Source of the DNA: Peribacillus alkalitolerans
Lineage (GTDB): Bacteria > Bacillota > Bacilli > Bacillales > DSM-1321
Length of the DNA: 36,742 nt
Assembly (NCBI RefSeq): GCF_010882125.1
Contig: NZ_JAAGVZ010000027.1
Coordinates: 1-36,742, forward strand
Direction: 5' to 3'
The notes beneath the pieces were generated by a model. The model was not told where the DNA came from and made no database searches. It saw only the letters and a program-made list of their open reading frames with translations. Shown here piece after piece: positions 23,209 to 33,231 of this stretch. How positions within the stretch are numbered: position 1 is the first letter of the stretch; each line of letters opens with the position of its first letter. Position numbers and translations under genes: made by a program.

Positions 23209-23235
23209 TAAAGAGTACTTAGTCACTCTTTATGG
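23209..23235 (+). other. Intra-operon hairpin
   Basis: ATAAAGAGT and ACTCTTTAT form a perfect 9-bp stem with an 8-base loop, with no T-run. It lies in the only long gap (122 bases) of the catabolic operon, between the semialdehyde dehydrogenase and the hydratase. It might protect or process the message; a second promoter in this gap is also possible. Confidence 0.4.
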
Positions 23236-23268
23236 CTAATTATTAAAATTATAGAAAGGAGTATGTGC

Positions 23269-24048
23269 ATGAGTTTACTAGTAAGGGACATCGCTAATGA
23301 ACTATTAGTTGCAGAGCGAAACAAACACGCTATTGCACAACTTACACAGCAATATACTGAACTAAATGTCACAGATGCTTACCTCATTCAACTTGAAGTT
23401 GTAAAGAAAAAACTAAGTGAAGGACGTACCATTATCGGGAAAAAAGTGGGCTTAACTAGTCTAGCGATGCAACACATGCTTGGGGTTGATGAACCTGATT
23501 ACGGCCATTTGCTTGATGATATGCAAGTTCCAGATGGTGGGACAGTTAAGGTTAGCGAGATGCTTAGCCCAAAAATCGAAGCAGAAATTGGCTTTATCCT
23601 TGGGGAAGATTTGAAGGGTCCAAATGTTACCTTTTTAGATGTTTTAATGGCAACAGAGTACATCGTTCCAACTCTAGAAATAATTGATAGCAGAATCGAA
23701 GATTGGAAAATTAGTTTAATCGATACCGTAGCAGACAATGGGTCATCGGCGAAAGTGGTCGTTGGAACTAATAAGAGTAAAATTGATGGATTAGATTTGC
23801 GTAGTGTAGGAATGGTTTTATATAACAATAGCGAAATGGTCTCTACTGGATCTGGAGCGGCAGCCTTAGGTCATCCTGCACAAGCAATTGCGTGGTTAGC
23901 AAATAAATTGCATGAATTTGACATCACGTTGAAAGCGGGAGAGCTCATCCTTCCTGGTGCTCTTTCCGCTGCCGTTTCGTTGAAAGAGGGAGATCATTTT
24001 TCCGCTCATTTCGGTTCACTAGGATCTGTTTCGGTGACATTTGTGTAA
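23269..24048 (+). CDS. nbaH: 2-oxopent-4-enoate hydratase
   Basis: A 259-residue member of the hydratase/decarboxylase family (with MhpD, DmpE, XylI), adding water to 2-oxopent-4-enoate to give 4-hydroxy-2-oxovalerate. Metal-binding and family motifs are [43 protein letters not shown] (E-x-E-like ligands) and the [16 protein letters not shown] stretch. The paralogue at 26002 is the decarboxylase; which of the two does which is inferred from closer resemblance and could be swapped. An ATG six bases earlier is in frame, but AAAGGAG spacing of seven bases supports this start. Confidence 0.85.
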   Translation: MSLLVRDIANELLVAERNKHAIAQLTQQYTELNVTDAYLIQLEVVKKKLSEGRTIIGKKVGLTSLAMQHMLGVDEPDYGHLLDDMQVPDGGTVKVSEMLSPKIEAEIGFILGEDLKGPNVTFLDVLMATEYIVPTLEIIDSRIEDWKISLIDTVADNGSSAKVVVGTNKSKIDGLDLRSVGMVLYNNSEMVSTGSGAAALGHPAQAIAWLANKLHEFDITLKAGELILPGALSAAVSLKEGDHFSAHFGSLGSVSVTFV

Positions 24049-24061
24049 GGGAGTGGATAAA

Positions 24062-24952
24062 TTGAGTAAAATTAAGGCTGCCATATTAGGCTCAGGAAAT
24101 ATTGGAACGGATCTTATGTATAAGTTAGAAAGAAGCGATTGTTTAGAGTTAACAGCTATGATTGGCATTGATCCAGATTCAGATGGATTAAAACGTGCAA
24201 AAGAGAAAGGGTATCTCGTTTTTTCAAACGGTATAAAAGATTTAATTGCTCATCCTGATTTAGCAGAGATTGTATTTGATGCGACCTCAGCTAAAACGCA
24301 TGTTAAACATGCTGAGATTCTCGAAGGGTTAGGAAAGCTTGTCATTGATTTAACACCGGCTGCAATTGGTCCATTTGTATGTCCTGCCATTCAATTAGAT
24401 TCCAATATGGATATACGAAATGTGAACTTAATTACATGTGGAGGACAGGCAACGATCCCTATTGTACATGCGGTTAACAGAGTGGCTGATGTAACCTATG
24501 CAGAGATTGTCGCAACCATTTCTAGTAAAAGTGCCGGTCCAGGAACGAGAGCGAATATTGATGAATTTACGATCACGACTAAACGTGGAATTGAAGAAGT
24601 AGGCGGTGCGGAACAAGGAAAGGCCATTATTATCCTCAACCCAGCTGAACCAGCCATTCTAATGCGCGATACCATTTATTGTGAAGTGAAAAATTTAGAT
24701 AAAGAAGTGATCCTCAAGTCTATTTATGACATGGTTGAAACGGTAAAACAATATGTACCAGGTTATCGATTAAAACGAGACCCTATATTTGAAGATAATC
24801 AAGTAACCGTCTTCTTAGAAGTAGAGGGTGCCGGAGATTATTTTCCTGTTTATGCGGGTAATTTAGACATCATGACCGCTGCAGCTGTACGGGTAGCTGA
24901 AAATTTTGCTCATCATTTGAACAGAAGGAAAAACGTCAACCAGTTTAGATAG
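24062..24952 (+). CDS. nbaJ: Acetaldehyde dehydrogenase (acylating)
   Basis: A 296-residue NAD-dependent, CoA-acylating acetaldehyde dehydrogenase (DmpF/MhpF family), converting acetaldehyde to acetyl-CoA. The Rossmann start is [19 protein letters not shown], the catalytic C126 lies in [16 protein letters not shown], and [15 protein letters not shown] is the family's next conserved block. It forms a channelling complex with the aldolase encoded next door. A longer frame starts at TTG 24041 inside the hydratase gene, but AAGGGAG eight bases before TTG 24062 decides the start. The gap to the hydratase is 13 bases. Confidence 0.95.
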   Translation: MSKIKAAILGSGNIGTDLMYKLERSDCLELTAMIGIDPDSDGLKRAKEKGYLVFSNGIKDLIAHPDLAEIVFDATSAKTHVKHAEILEGLGKLVIDLTPAAIGPFVCPAIQLDSNMDIRNVNLITCGGQATIPIVHAVNRVADVTYAEIVATISSKSAGPGTRANIDEFTITTKRGIEEVGGAEQGKAIIILNPAEPAILMRDTIYCEVKNLDKEVILKSIYDMVETVKQYVPGYRLKRDPIFEDNQVTVFLEVEGAGDYFPVYAGNLDIMTAAAVRVAENFAHHLNRRKNVNQFR

Positions 24953-24961
24953 AAAGGCTAG

Positions 24962-25999
24962 GTGAATCAGTTGTACCGAAACAGTAGTTTGCCTATTAAA
25001 CTAACAGAAGTTTGTTTGCGTGATGGAAGTCATGTCCTTGCCCATCAATATACGGAAGCTCAAGTGCGTCAGGTTGTTAGAGCTTTAGACAACGCTGGAA
25101 TGCATTACATAGAAGTCAGCCATGGTGATGGTTTAGGTGGTTCTACTCTTCAATATGGTAAGTCATTAGTCAATGAAATGAAGCTCATAGAAGTGGCAGT
25201 TGATGAATGTAAGCAGTCGAAAATCGCTGTTCTCCTTATACCTGGAATCGGTACTGTTCATGAATTAAAACAGGCCTTTCAAATAGGAGCTGAATTGGTC
25301 AGAGTGGCTACACATGTGACGGAAGCGGATGTTTCTGCTCAACATATTAGCTTAGCTCGTGAGCTAGGAATGGAAACATTAGGCTTCCTTATGATGGCCC
25401 ATATGGTGCCAACTGAAAAACTAGTTGAACAGGCAAAGCTGATGGAAAGCTATGGGGCCCAAGCTGTCTATGTAACTGATTCAGCTGGAGCCTTATTACC
25501 TAATGAGGTGCGTGAGAAAATTTCAGCATTAAGGAACTCCTTAAATATTGAAGTTGGTTTTCATGCTCATAATAATTTATCACTTGCCGTGGCAAATACA
25601 CTTGTGGCGATTGAAGAAGGAGCTACAAGAATTGACGGTAGTGTTCGCTGCTTAGGAGCTGGAGCAGGAAACGCTCAAACAGAGGTATTACTAACTGTAT
25701 TAGACAAAATGGGAGTCAATCTAGGAATTGATATATACAAAATGATGGATCTTGCCGAGAACATTGTCGGACCATTACTACCACGCTCACAAGAAATCAA
25801 TAAAGGTAGTCTTGTATTAGGTTATTCAGGTGTCTATTCTAGTTTCCTCCTCCATGCTGAACGAGCAGGAAGACGTTTTGGATTAGATCCTAGAGATATA
25901 TTAATAGATCTTGGAAAAAGAAGGGTGGTAGGAGGTCAAGAAGATATGATTCTAGATGTAGCATCAGAATTGGCCAAAGCCCGTAATATGGGGGTGTAA
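24962..25999 (+). CDS. nbaI: 4-hydroxy-2-oxovalerate aldolase
   Basis: A 345-residue HMGL-like TIM-barrel aldolase (DmpG/MhpE), splitting 4-hydroxy-2-oxovalerate into pyruvate and acetaldehyde, which passes to the acylating dehydrogenase. R20-D21 in LTEVCLRDGSH are the catalytic/metal residues, and GFHAHNNLSLAVAN supplies the two metal histidines. The communication domain follows residue ~270 (LLPRSQEINKGSLVLGYSGVYSSFLLHAE). The start is GTG 24962; TTG 24971, with AGGTGA five bases before it, is an alternative giving 342 residues. It is 9 bases after the preceding gene. Confidence 0.95.
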   Translation: MNQLYRNSSLPIKLTEVCLRDGSHVLAHQYTEAQVRQVVRALDNAGMHYIEVSHGDGLGGSTLQYGKSLVNEMKLIEVAVDECKQSKIAVLLIPGIGTVHELKQAFQIGAELVRVATHVTEADVSAQHISLARELGMETLGFLMMAHMVPTEKLVEQAKLMESYGAQAVYVTDSAGALLPNEVREKISALRNSLNIEVGFHAHNNLSLAVANTLVAIEEGATRIDGSVRCLGAGAGNAQTEVLLTVLDKMGVNLGIDIYKMMDLAENIVGPLLPRSQEINKGSLVLGYSGVYSSFLLHAERAGRRFGLDPRDILIDLGKRRVVGGQEDMILDVASELAKARNMGV

Positions 26000-26001
26000 G
26001 A

Positions 26002-26790
26002 ATGACTTTACCTAAAGAAAGAGATATGGATATTGTTGAATATTTATATTCTGCAGAAAAGGAGCGACGTGAAGTTGTAAAGGTGACGGATCAATTCCCG
26101 GATTTAACCTTTGATGAAGCCTACTCCATTCAAGAAAAACTAATTCAAAGAAGAGAAAAAGATGGTGCACGTCGTATTGGGTTAAAGCTCGGCTTGACGA
26201 GTAAGGCTAAACAGCAGATGATGGGGGTTCATGAATCAATCTATGGATACCTAACGGATGACATGCTTGCCTTCGAGTGGGAGCCATTGGAATATAATCA
26301 GTTCATTCATCCTAAAGCTGAGCCTGAAATTGCTTTTTTTATTAAAGAGGATTTACAAGGAACGAACATTACAGCAGAAGAAGTATTACGCGTAACCAAA
26401 TATGTTGCACCTGCAATTGAAATAATTGATAGTCGTTATTTAAACTTCAAATTTACATTGGCCGATGTGATTGCAGATAATTGTTCCTCTTCAAAGTTGG
26501 TTATTGGTAGTAAGTGGATATCACCAAGTACATTAGATTTGGCACACCTCGGTTTGGTAATGACAAAAAACGGGCATGTGGCACAGGTAGGAGCGAGTGC
26601 TGCGGTGTTAGGACATCCCGCAACTTCTGTTGCTTGGGCAGTAAACAAGTTGGGAGAAATCGGAAAGGGAATTAAAAAAGGTGATATTATTCTAAGTGGA
26701 GGCATTTCTGAAGCGATTAACTTCGAACCAAGTGATTCGATTCTTGTTCAATTCGATCAATTGGGAAGTGTGTCTTTTTCTTGCAAATAG
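26002..26790 (+). CDS. nbaG: 4-oxalocrotonate (2-oxo-3-hexenedioate) decarboxylase
   Basis: A 262-residue hydratase/decarboxylase-family enzyme. Motifs are RRIGLKLGLTSKAKQQMMGVHESIYGYL, IHPKAEPEIAFFIKEDL and AAVLGHPATSVAWAVNKLGE. As the second family member in the operon it should decarboxylate 4-oxalocrotonate to 2-oxopent-4-enoate, acting in complex with the hydratase. It begins two bases after the aldolase stop, with GGGGGTG upstream. It is the last gene of the operon. No 4-oxalocrotonate tautomerase gene is seen in the cluster. Confidence 0.85.
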   Translation: MTLPKERDMDIVEYLYSAEKERREVVKVTDQFPDLTFDEAYSIQEKLIQRREKDGARRIGLKLGLTSKAKQQMMGVHESIYGYLTDDMLAFEWEPLEYNQFIHPKAEPEIAFFIKEDLQGTNITAEEVLRVTKYVAPAIEIIDSRYLNFKFTLADVIADNCSSSKLVIGSKWISPSTLDLAHLGLVMTKNGHVAQVGASAAVLGHPATSVAWAVNKLGEIGKGIKKGDIILSGGISEAINFEPSDSILVQFDQLGSVSFSCK

Positions 26791-27202
26791 AACTTGTTTT
26801 AAACAAAGATACCTTTACTCTTTACGGTTGAAAGCTTACCCAGGCATCAAACATCTTTGAGAAACGCTTTTTGAGGAAGAGGTCTAGCTATACCACATTC
26901 ATAAATCAGACCTCTAATGGTGTTAGGAACAAGCTATGAAGTCTGCCAATTAAACACCCCCCAAAAAATGACAAATCGTAAAACAGTCGATATCAATACC
27001 GAATTAGATTCAAGCAGCAAGAAATTTGACCTTTTCTTAAAGATATGGCGGGATAAGATAGTACAGTATTAAGTTAGCTAATTCTTATATACAAAAACCC
27101 TTAGCCAAACATTTCCTTGACTAAGGGTTTTTCCTTTAAAAATGGCCAAAGGTAAAGGTTCATCAAATCAACTGGCATTAGTAAAAGGGGTGTTATACAC
27201 CC
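26791..27202. other. Gap after the catabolic operon
   Basis: It contains a perfect 8-bp inverted repeat AGAGGTCT...AGACCTCT (26878-26915, 22-base loop, no T-run). A 34-codon plus frame at 26968-27072 has no ribosome binding site and no recognised product. The bidirectional terminator at 27093-27132 closes the region. No gene is supported. Confidence 0.5.
27093..27132. terminator. Bidirectional terminator between the catabolic operon and the PPOX gene
   Basis: AAAAACCCTTAG and CTAAGGGTTTTT form a perfect 12-bp stem with a 16-base loop. The flanking A and T runs allow it to serve the plus-strand operon and the minus-strand flavoprotein gene that converges on it. Confidence 0.85.
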
Positions 27203-27841
27203 CTAATACAATCGTTTCGTATAAGTTTCCTCTAACGAGCATGCTACTTCATCTTTAGTCATGTTCAATGTTTTGGCGTGATCGGCCAAAATGACATGTG
27301 CCTTAGGCAAGTTCTCCTTTTCCAGCCAAGTATCAGGTTCCCATAATTGAGATCGAATTAAGGCCTTGCCACAATGCATGTAACATTCTTCGACTTTTAC
27401 AAGGATTCCTAGTTTTGGTTCTTTTCCAACATGTTCACATTCTTTTAATAGTTTTGGATCATTGGTTATCATGGCTGAACCATTGATTCGTAATGTCTCT
27501 TTTAATCCAGGGATGATGAAGAGGATACCAATCCGATCATTTTCTATTAGGTTTTTCAACGAGTCCATTCTTCGATTCCCTGGCCGCTCCGGTATTAAGA
27601 AATGCTGTTCATCAATCACATGAATAAAACCGGGTTCATCGCCGCGGGGGGAAGAGTCACAAGCCCCTGATGCATTGGAGGTTGATAGGACGATAAAAGG
27701 TGTTTTTGAAATAAAATCTAAACAATGATGATCCAAAGAAGAAATCACTTTGTTTTCAACAAGCTTACTTGGAGTTCCAGCTATTTGTTCTAGTGCCTCT
27801 ATATTTGTTACATAGGATAGGTTCTGTAGAATATGGTTCAC
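27203..27841 (-). CDS. FMN-dependent PPOX-type flavoprotein (MSMEG_1061-like)
   Basis: A 212-residue pyridoxamine-5'-phosphate-oxidase-like split-barrel protein. HHCLDFISKTPFIVLSTSNASGACDSSPRGDEPGF, then IPERPGNRRMDSLKNLIENDRIGILFIIPG, and RINGSAMI are the hallmark of the subgroup annotated 'MSMEG_1061 family FMN-dependent PPOX-type flavoprotein'. FMN should bind at the SSPRGD/RPGNRR region. The reaction is unknown; members may reduce or oxidise small cofactors or xenobiotics. The start is GTG. The upstream AAGGA is too close for an ideal ribosome binding site, so the start is less sure than the gene. Confidence 0.85.
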   Translation of the reverse strand: MNHILQNLSYVTNIEALEQIAGTPSKLVENKVISSLDHHCLDFISKTPFIVLSTSNASGACDSSPRGDEPGFIHVIDEQHFLIPERPGNRRMDSLKNLIENDRIGILFIIPGLKETLRINGSAMITNDPKLLKECEHVGKEPKLGILVKVEECYMHCGKALIRSQLWEPDTWLEKENLPKAHVILADHAKTLNMTKDEVACSLEETYTKRLY

Positions 27842-27874
27842 ATCCTTAATAATCGGTAAATATTCCCTTTAAGT

Positions 27875-28528
27875 CTACAAGGGTAGTTTGAATTTGACAA
27901 TGATTTTTGCATTAATACTTAATTCTCCTGGCTGGATTGGGGTAGTTATATCATACTTGGCAGATGCAACCATGTATGGTCTAGGACCTTGTTCAAATAC
28001 TTCACTGATGTCAACGATGATAGGCTCCTTATTATACCCAGATGCCCGGGCAAGGGTAACGGCTTTTTGTCTTGCGTCTTGTACGGCCAAAGTAAGTGCG
28101 GATTGATAATAGGCGGATGGAGATGAGACTGTAAATGTGATTGAGCCGATAAAGTTGGCGCCATTTTTGACAGCAGAATCGATGATTATTCCTGTTTTAC
28201 CAATCTCATTAATCGTTACGTTTACAGCATTCGTTACTTTGTAACCGATAAAGGCAGGTGGAGTTTTAGAATAGTCATATTGTGCATCAATTTGGTATTG
28301 TGTGGTTTGGATAGCAGAATCGGGTATCCCTAATTGTTTTATGGATGTAAGAACTTGATTCATTGTAGCTGCGTTTTTGGCTTGAATTTCCGTTACATTG
28401 GTACCATCCGTCACAACTCCTATTGTGATGTTTACACGATCTGGTTGTACCTTAACGGTGCCTGTGCCTTCAACTGTTATCTTTGCAGAACTAGTGGGAG
28501 CGGGGGGAGGAACAGTTTGTCGATACAT
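27875..28528 (-). CDS. SIMPL domain-containing protein (DUF541)
   Basis: A 217-residue protein made almost entirely of a SIMPL/DUF541 (BP26-like) domain: ITVEGTGTVKVQPDRVNITIGVVTDGTNVTEIQAKNAATM..., IPDSAIQTTQYQIDAQYDY, and QSALTLAVQDARQKAVTLA. Members often form surface or periplasmic oligomers, but no signal peptide is visible here; it starts MYRQTVPPPAPTSSAK. Function unknown. A longer frame starts nine codons upstream, but TTAGGAGTG six bases before this ATG decides the start. It lies 33 bases upstream of the PPOX gene on the same strand and may be co-transcribed with it. Confidence 0.85.
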   Translation of the reverse strand: MYRQTVPPPAPTSSAKITVEGTGTVKVQPDRVNITIGVVTDGTNVTEIQAKNAATMNQVLTSIKQLGIPDSAIQTTQYQIDAQYDYSKTPPAFIGYKVTNAVNVTINEIGKTGIIIDSAVKNGANFIGSITFTVSSPSAYYQSALTLAVQDARQKAVTLARASGYNKEPIIVDISEVFEQGPRPYMVASAKYDITTPIQPGELSINAKIIVKFKLPL

Positions 28529-28603
28529 AATATCACTCCTAACAATAACTTTCATGACAATATATGTTCGTTCAAAATTTAATAGAAGGTATCATTTATT
28601 GAA

Positions 28604-28640
28604 CAAAAAAAGCAAAGAAGGGATAATCCTTCTTTGCTTT
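28604..28640 (-). terminator. Terminator of the small acidic protein gene
   Basis: AGCAAAGAAGG and CCTTCTTTGCT form an 11-bp stem with a 6-base loop. Read on the minus strand it is followed by seven T, directly beyond the stop codon at 28647. Confidence 0.85.
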
Positions 28641-28646
28641 TATTCA

Positions 28647-28940
28647 TTATTCATCTTCAGGCAAGTGCTCTTTGCAATAAGCTTCAAGGACTGCAAGCTC
28701 TTCATCTTCTAATTCAAAATCCAAATAGGAACCAGTCTCTTTTTCGAATAAATCATATTTAATAATTTTTTGATCATTCTCTTCAACTAGGTAAATGATT
28801 TTGACTTGAACTCCTTTTTCAGAATAAAGTTCATCGTCATCAGGAACCTCCAAATCAAGGTAAAACTCAAAACGGTCACCAGATAAAATACCAAAATCAT
28901 CATTAATTAATTCAACTGTATGTGAGGTTACGGTAAGCAT
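28647..28940 (-). CDS. Small acidic protein, DUF6509-like
   Basis: A 97-residue strongly acidic soluble protein opening MLTVTSHTVELINDDFGILSGDRFEFYLDLEVPDDDELYSEKG and ending with Glu-rich LEDEELAVLEAYCKEHLPEDE. I associate this pattern with the Bacillaceae family annotated DUF6509, from memory and with moderate certainty. No function is known. AAGGGA precedes the ATG, and a strong terminator follows, so it is a single-gene unit. It lies divergently from the lysine riboswitch. Confidence 0.75.
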   Translation of the reverse strand: MLTVTSHTVELINDDFGILSGDRFEFYLDLEVPDDDELYSEKGVQVKIIYLVEENDQKIIKYDLFEKETGSYLDFELEDEELAVLEAYCKEHLPEDE

Positions 28941-29011
28941 ATTTACATCCCTTCTGAAATTACTATGTAAGTAAAATAGTACAGAAAAACAATGATTACT
29001 TCAATATATTA

Positions 29012-29040
29012 TTGACAAATAATATCAAGACTATTATTCT
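29012..29040 (+). promoter_or_regulatory. Promoter of the riboswitch-permease unit
   Basis: A consensus TTGACA (29012-29017) and 17 bases later TATTCT (29035-29040), 40-50 bases before the riboswitch aptamer. An alternative -10, TATAAT at 29061-29066, has a poorer -35. Confidence 0.5.
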
Positions 29041-29080
29041 TGTATAGTATATTTTTTCAATATAATAATCCTCATCAGCT

Positions 29081-29311
29081 TTAGATGAGGTAGAGGTCGC
29101 GGACCATAAAAGTAAATTAAGGAAGAGACAGAAAATCTCAATGAACTTAATTGAAAGGATGTTCCGCCGAAGCGCTGTGGGTTTCTGACTACAGTAAGCT
29201 GGGACTGTATCCGAATAGGTGCAGGACTGTCATGGGTGATCCCATGATGAGCTATCCGTTAAGTCTGGTGTAATTCATGTATAAACACACCATACTAAGG
29301 GTGTGTTTTTT
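29081..29311 (+). promoter_or_regulatory. Lysine riboswitch (L box) with terminator
   Basis: The conserved aptamer blocks are in order: GAGGTAGAGGTCGCGG, AAGGAAGAG, TTGAAAGGATG, GCCGAAGCG, GGTTTCTGACTACAGTAAGC, CTGGGACTG, GGACTGTCATGGGTGATCCC and ATGATGAGCTATCC. Downstream, AAACACACC / GGTGTGTTT plus T-run (29283-29311) is an intrinsic terminator. TGGTGT (29266-29271) can pair instead with ACACCA (29287-29292) as antiterminator. Lysine binding is expected to favour termination, repressing the permease gene that follows. Confidence 0.93.
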
Positions 29312-29473
29312 GTTTTGTTTAAGAAAGTCTTTTTCGAGAAGTTTTCATCCGTCCATTTCACAAGTACGGAGTTATAGTAGGTAGTATTGGCAATCGGGGA
29401 GTAAAGATTCAAAGTTTTCTTTTAGCTTCTGCCTCTTAATATTTAGCAGCATGAACAGGAAGGGGTTAACAAC

Positions 29474-30930
<1,457 letters not shown>

Positions 30931-30943
30931 GAAAAAAATAATC

Positions 30944-30977
30944 AAAAAACCTGCATAATTTCAGCTGCAGGTTTTTT
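30944..30977 (+). terminator. Terminator of the permease gene
   Basis: AAAAAACCTGCA and TGCAGGTTTTTT form a perfect 12-bp stem with a 10-base loop and the T-run in the stem's 3' arm. Confidence 0.9.
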
Positions 30978-31034
30978 GATGTTTAGAAATGATTATGAAG
31001 GCTGAGATATTTAAGGTATTAGTGTAAATGAAAT

Positions 31035-31310
31035 AAAATGTATGAGTATGGATTTCAATTTGGACTTAAACCAGGTGTACCAAGTGCATATAAAGGAATA
31101 AGTCATTATATTTTCTCCAATGGTTTAGAGTTTGAAACCAATTCAGAAGTGGAATTAGTCAGAAGCAATGCTGTGGAATTTATAAAAGGGCTTAAACAAA
31201 AAATGTCTTTAAATCATTGGCTGTAGGGTGAAAGGAAACTAACGAGTTCTTTAATCAAACATAAGCTTATAGATCAATGGGGGGGCTGAAAATCAATCTA
31301 GTTTTGATGG
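31035..31310 (+). pseudogene. Truncated, mutated copy of the RibD/DHFR-like gene
   Basis: From AAA ATG TAT GAG TAT the frame reads MYEYGFQFGLKPGVPSAYKG... and closely follows residues ~53-115 of the intact gene at 32689. It stops at HWL-TAG where the intact gene reads LWLSGGGKL, continues past the stop as GERKLTSSLIKHKLIDQ, and then shifts frame. The first ~50 residues are missing. A decayed 5'-truncated duplicate; no promoter is seen. Confidence 0.85.
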
Positions 31311-31491
31311 TAACAATATCATGGGAAAGTGTATAAACAGAAGTTTTATGATGAACTGGTTTGAGCTAAATATAATAATAAAAAATGCTCTTTCAATGAT
31401 ACAATGGAATTTATTAATTTTCAGAAGATATTGAATTTATTACGTTATAAAGAATACAATGAATTTGAATTTGAGAATTCGGGGTGGGAAA

Positions 31492-32490
31492 ATGATAAAA
31501 ACTGATGTTCTTCCAATTAATTTGGCTGTACGTGAAGACGTGATAAAGGAATTGGTGTTTCGCTTACAAAATGAGTACATCTTTCCTGATAAAGCATTAG
31601 AAATGTCATCAAAGTTAGAAACGAAATGGAAAAATGGTGAATATGATTCCTTTATCGATGCTGAAAGTTTCTCCAAAGAACTCACACATGACTTACAAAC
31701 TATTTCAAATGATCGCCACTTAAGAGTTACATTTCATCTTGAGGAAAAATCTATTAAAAAAGAGATAAGTGAAAAGGAGCTAATGGATGAGTACTATCGT
31801 AAAGGGAAAGCAAACAACTATGGATTCTTTAAGATTGAAAGGTTAGCAGGAAATATAGGGTATATTGACCTTCGAAATTTTGAAGACCCTGCGGTGGGTG
31901 GAGAAACAGCTATTAGTACGATGAATTTCATCTCAAATACCGAAGCTCTTATATTTGATTTACGTAAAAATGGTGGCGGAAGTCCGGGGATGGTTGCCCT
32001 CCTCACTAGTTATTTATTTAATGAACCTACTCACTTAAACAATTTCTATTCCCGACCAGATGATCGTAATACTCAATCATGGACATTACCTTATGTTCCT
32101 GGTAAGCGCTATATCAATAAACCTGTCTATGTACTAACTAGCAACTATACATTTTCCGCTGCAGAAGAGTTTACTTATAACCTACTAAACTTAAAACGTG
32201 CAACTGTGGTTGGTGAGGTAACAGGTGGAGGAGCAAACCCAGGCCACATTCAACAAATAACTAAGAACTTTAGAGTTTTCATTCCAACTGGAAGAGCGAT
32301 TAACCCTTTAACCAATACTAATTGGGAGGGAACAGGTGTAAAACCACATGTAATGATAGATAAAGAAGAAGCTTTTAATTATGTGTATAAAGAAGCATTA
32401 GAGTATGTGAAAAATAAATATAACCATCAAAATGAATTCAGATTTTTATTAAAAGAAATAGATGAAAAATTAATAGAGTTAAAAAACTAA
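31492..32490 (+). CDS. S41-family peptidase (IRBP/tail-specific protease-like)
   Basis: A 332-residue S41 serine peptidase-like protein: N-terminal helical IRBP-type domain (REDVIKELVFRLQNEYIFPDKALEMSSKLETKW, ...ISNDRHLRV), then the catalytic core IGYIDLRNFEDP, ALIFDLRKNGGGSPGMVALLTSYLF, and nucleophile serine in SNYTFSAAEEFTYNL, followed by GEVTGGGANPG. No PDZ domain, signal peptide or membrane anchor is visible, so it is probably cytoplasmic; its substrate is unknown. A TTG/ATG 11 codons earlier is in frame, but GGGGTGGG before this ATG fits better. Flanked by the two RibD-like copies. Confidence 0.88.
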   Translation: MIKTDVLPINLAVREDVIKELVFRLQNEYIFPDKALEMSSKLETKWKNGEYDSFIDAESFSKELTHDLQTISNDRHLRVTFHLEEKSIKKEISEKELMDEYYRKGKANNYGFFKIERLAGNIGYIDLRNFEDPAVGGETAISTMNFISNTEALIFDLRKNGGGSPGMVALLTSYLFNEPTHLNNFYSRPDDRNTQSWTLPYVPGKRYINKPVYVLTSNYTFSAAEEFTYNLLNLKRATVVGEVTGGGANPGHIQQITKNFRVFIPTGRAINPLTNTNWEGTGVKPHVMIDKEEAFNYVYKEALEYVKNKYNHQNEFRFLLKEIDEKLIELKN

Positions 32491-32688
32491 AAATTAAAAA
32501 ATCGTCTAGTTATTTAGAATTCATTAGTAATGTGTTTAGGAACAATTATGCATTTGTATCAAACATGATTCGTTTAGGATATGCCCTATAACATGAAGGT
32601 ATGGCACGATCTTGGTTGGATTATGTTAACGAAAAACAATCTATGCACATGCACAATAGAGCAGTTCTAGTTAAGGGGGACTTTTATT

Positions 32689-33231
32689 ATGTCAAGATTA
32701 ACTTATAACGTAGCCATTACTTTAGATAACTTCATTGCAGATAAAGATGGAAAAGCGGATGCTTCTATCTTTTTATATGAAGGTGATCATGTTAAAGACT
32801 TCTTGTCTGAAATAAGTCAATATGATGCAGTATTGATGGGTGGAAAAACGTATGAGTATGGTTTTCAATTTGGACTTAAACCCGGAGAAACTAGTGTGTA
32901 TAAAGGGTTAAAGCATTATATTTTCTCAAATAGTCTTGATTTTGAATCCAATGAGGATGTGGAACTAGTAAAGGGCAATGCAGTGGATTTCATTAAGAAA
33001 CTCAAACAAAGGGAATCTTCAAATCTATGGCTATCAGGTGGTGGGAAATTAGCCGGTACTTTAATCGAACATAAACTCATTGATCAATTGGTGTTAAAAA
33101 TCAATCCAATAATGGTGGGAATAGGTTTACCCCTGTTTAGTAATCTTTCAATTCCAATTAAATTGGAACTGGTAGACTTGAAACAATTCGATAGTGGAGT
33201 GATAAAACCTACATACAATATTATTTATTAG
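32689..33231 (+). CDS. Dihydrofolate reductase-like (RibD C-terminal domain) protein
   Basis: A 180-residue single-domain protein of the RibD-C/DHFR-like fold: RLTYNVAITLDNFIADKDGKAD at the N-terminus, AVLMGGKTYEYGF, the nucleotide-binding LWLSGGGKLAGTLIEHKLIDQLVLKINPIMVGIG, and LFSNL near the end. NADPH-dependent reductase activity is likely, but the substrate is unknown; these stand-alone proteins are common accessory genes in bacilli. AAGGGGG precedes the ATG. A broken copy lies 1.6 kb upstream on the same strand. Confidence 0.88.
   Translation: MSRLTYNVAITLDNFIADKDGKADASIFLYEGDHVKDFLSEISQYDAVLMGGKTYEYGFQFGLKPGETSVYKGLKHYIFSNSLDFESNEDVELVKGNAVDFIKKLKQRESSNLWLSGGGKLAGTLIEHKLIDQLVLKINPIMVGIGLPLFSNLSIPIKLELVDLKQFDSGVIKPTYNIIY

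Noticed and set aside
26968-27072. 34-codon frame in the gap after the catabolic operon
   Set aside because: No ribosome binding site, no recognised motif, and it lies in decayed-looking sequence.
32491-32688. Open segment reading HEGMARSWLDYVNEKQSM before the RibD-like gene
   Set aside because: It has stops close upstream, no start, and matches no family I can name; left as possible debris.
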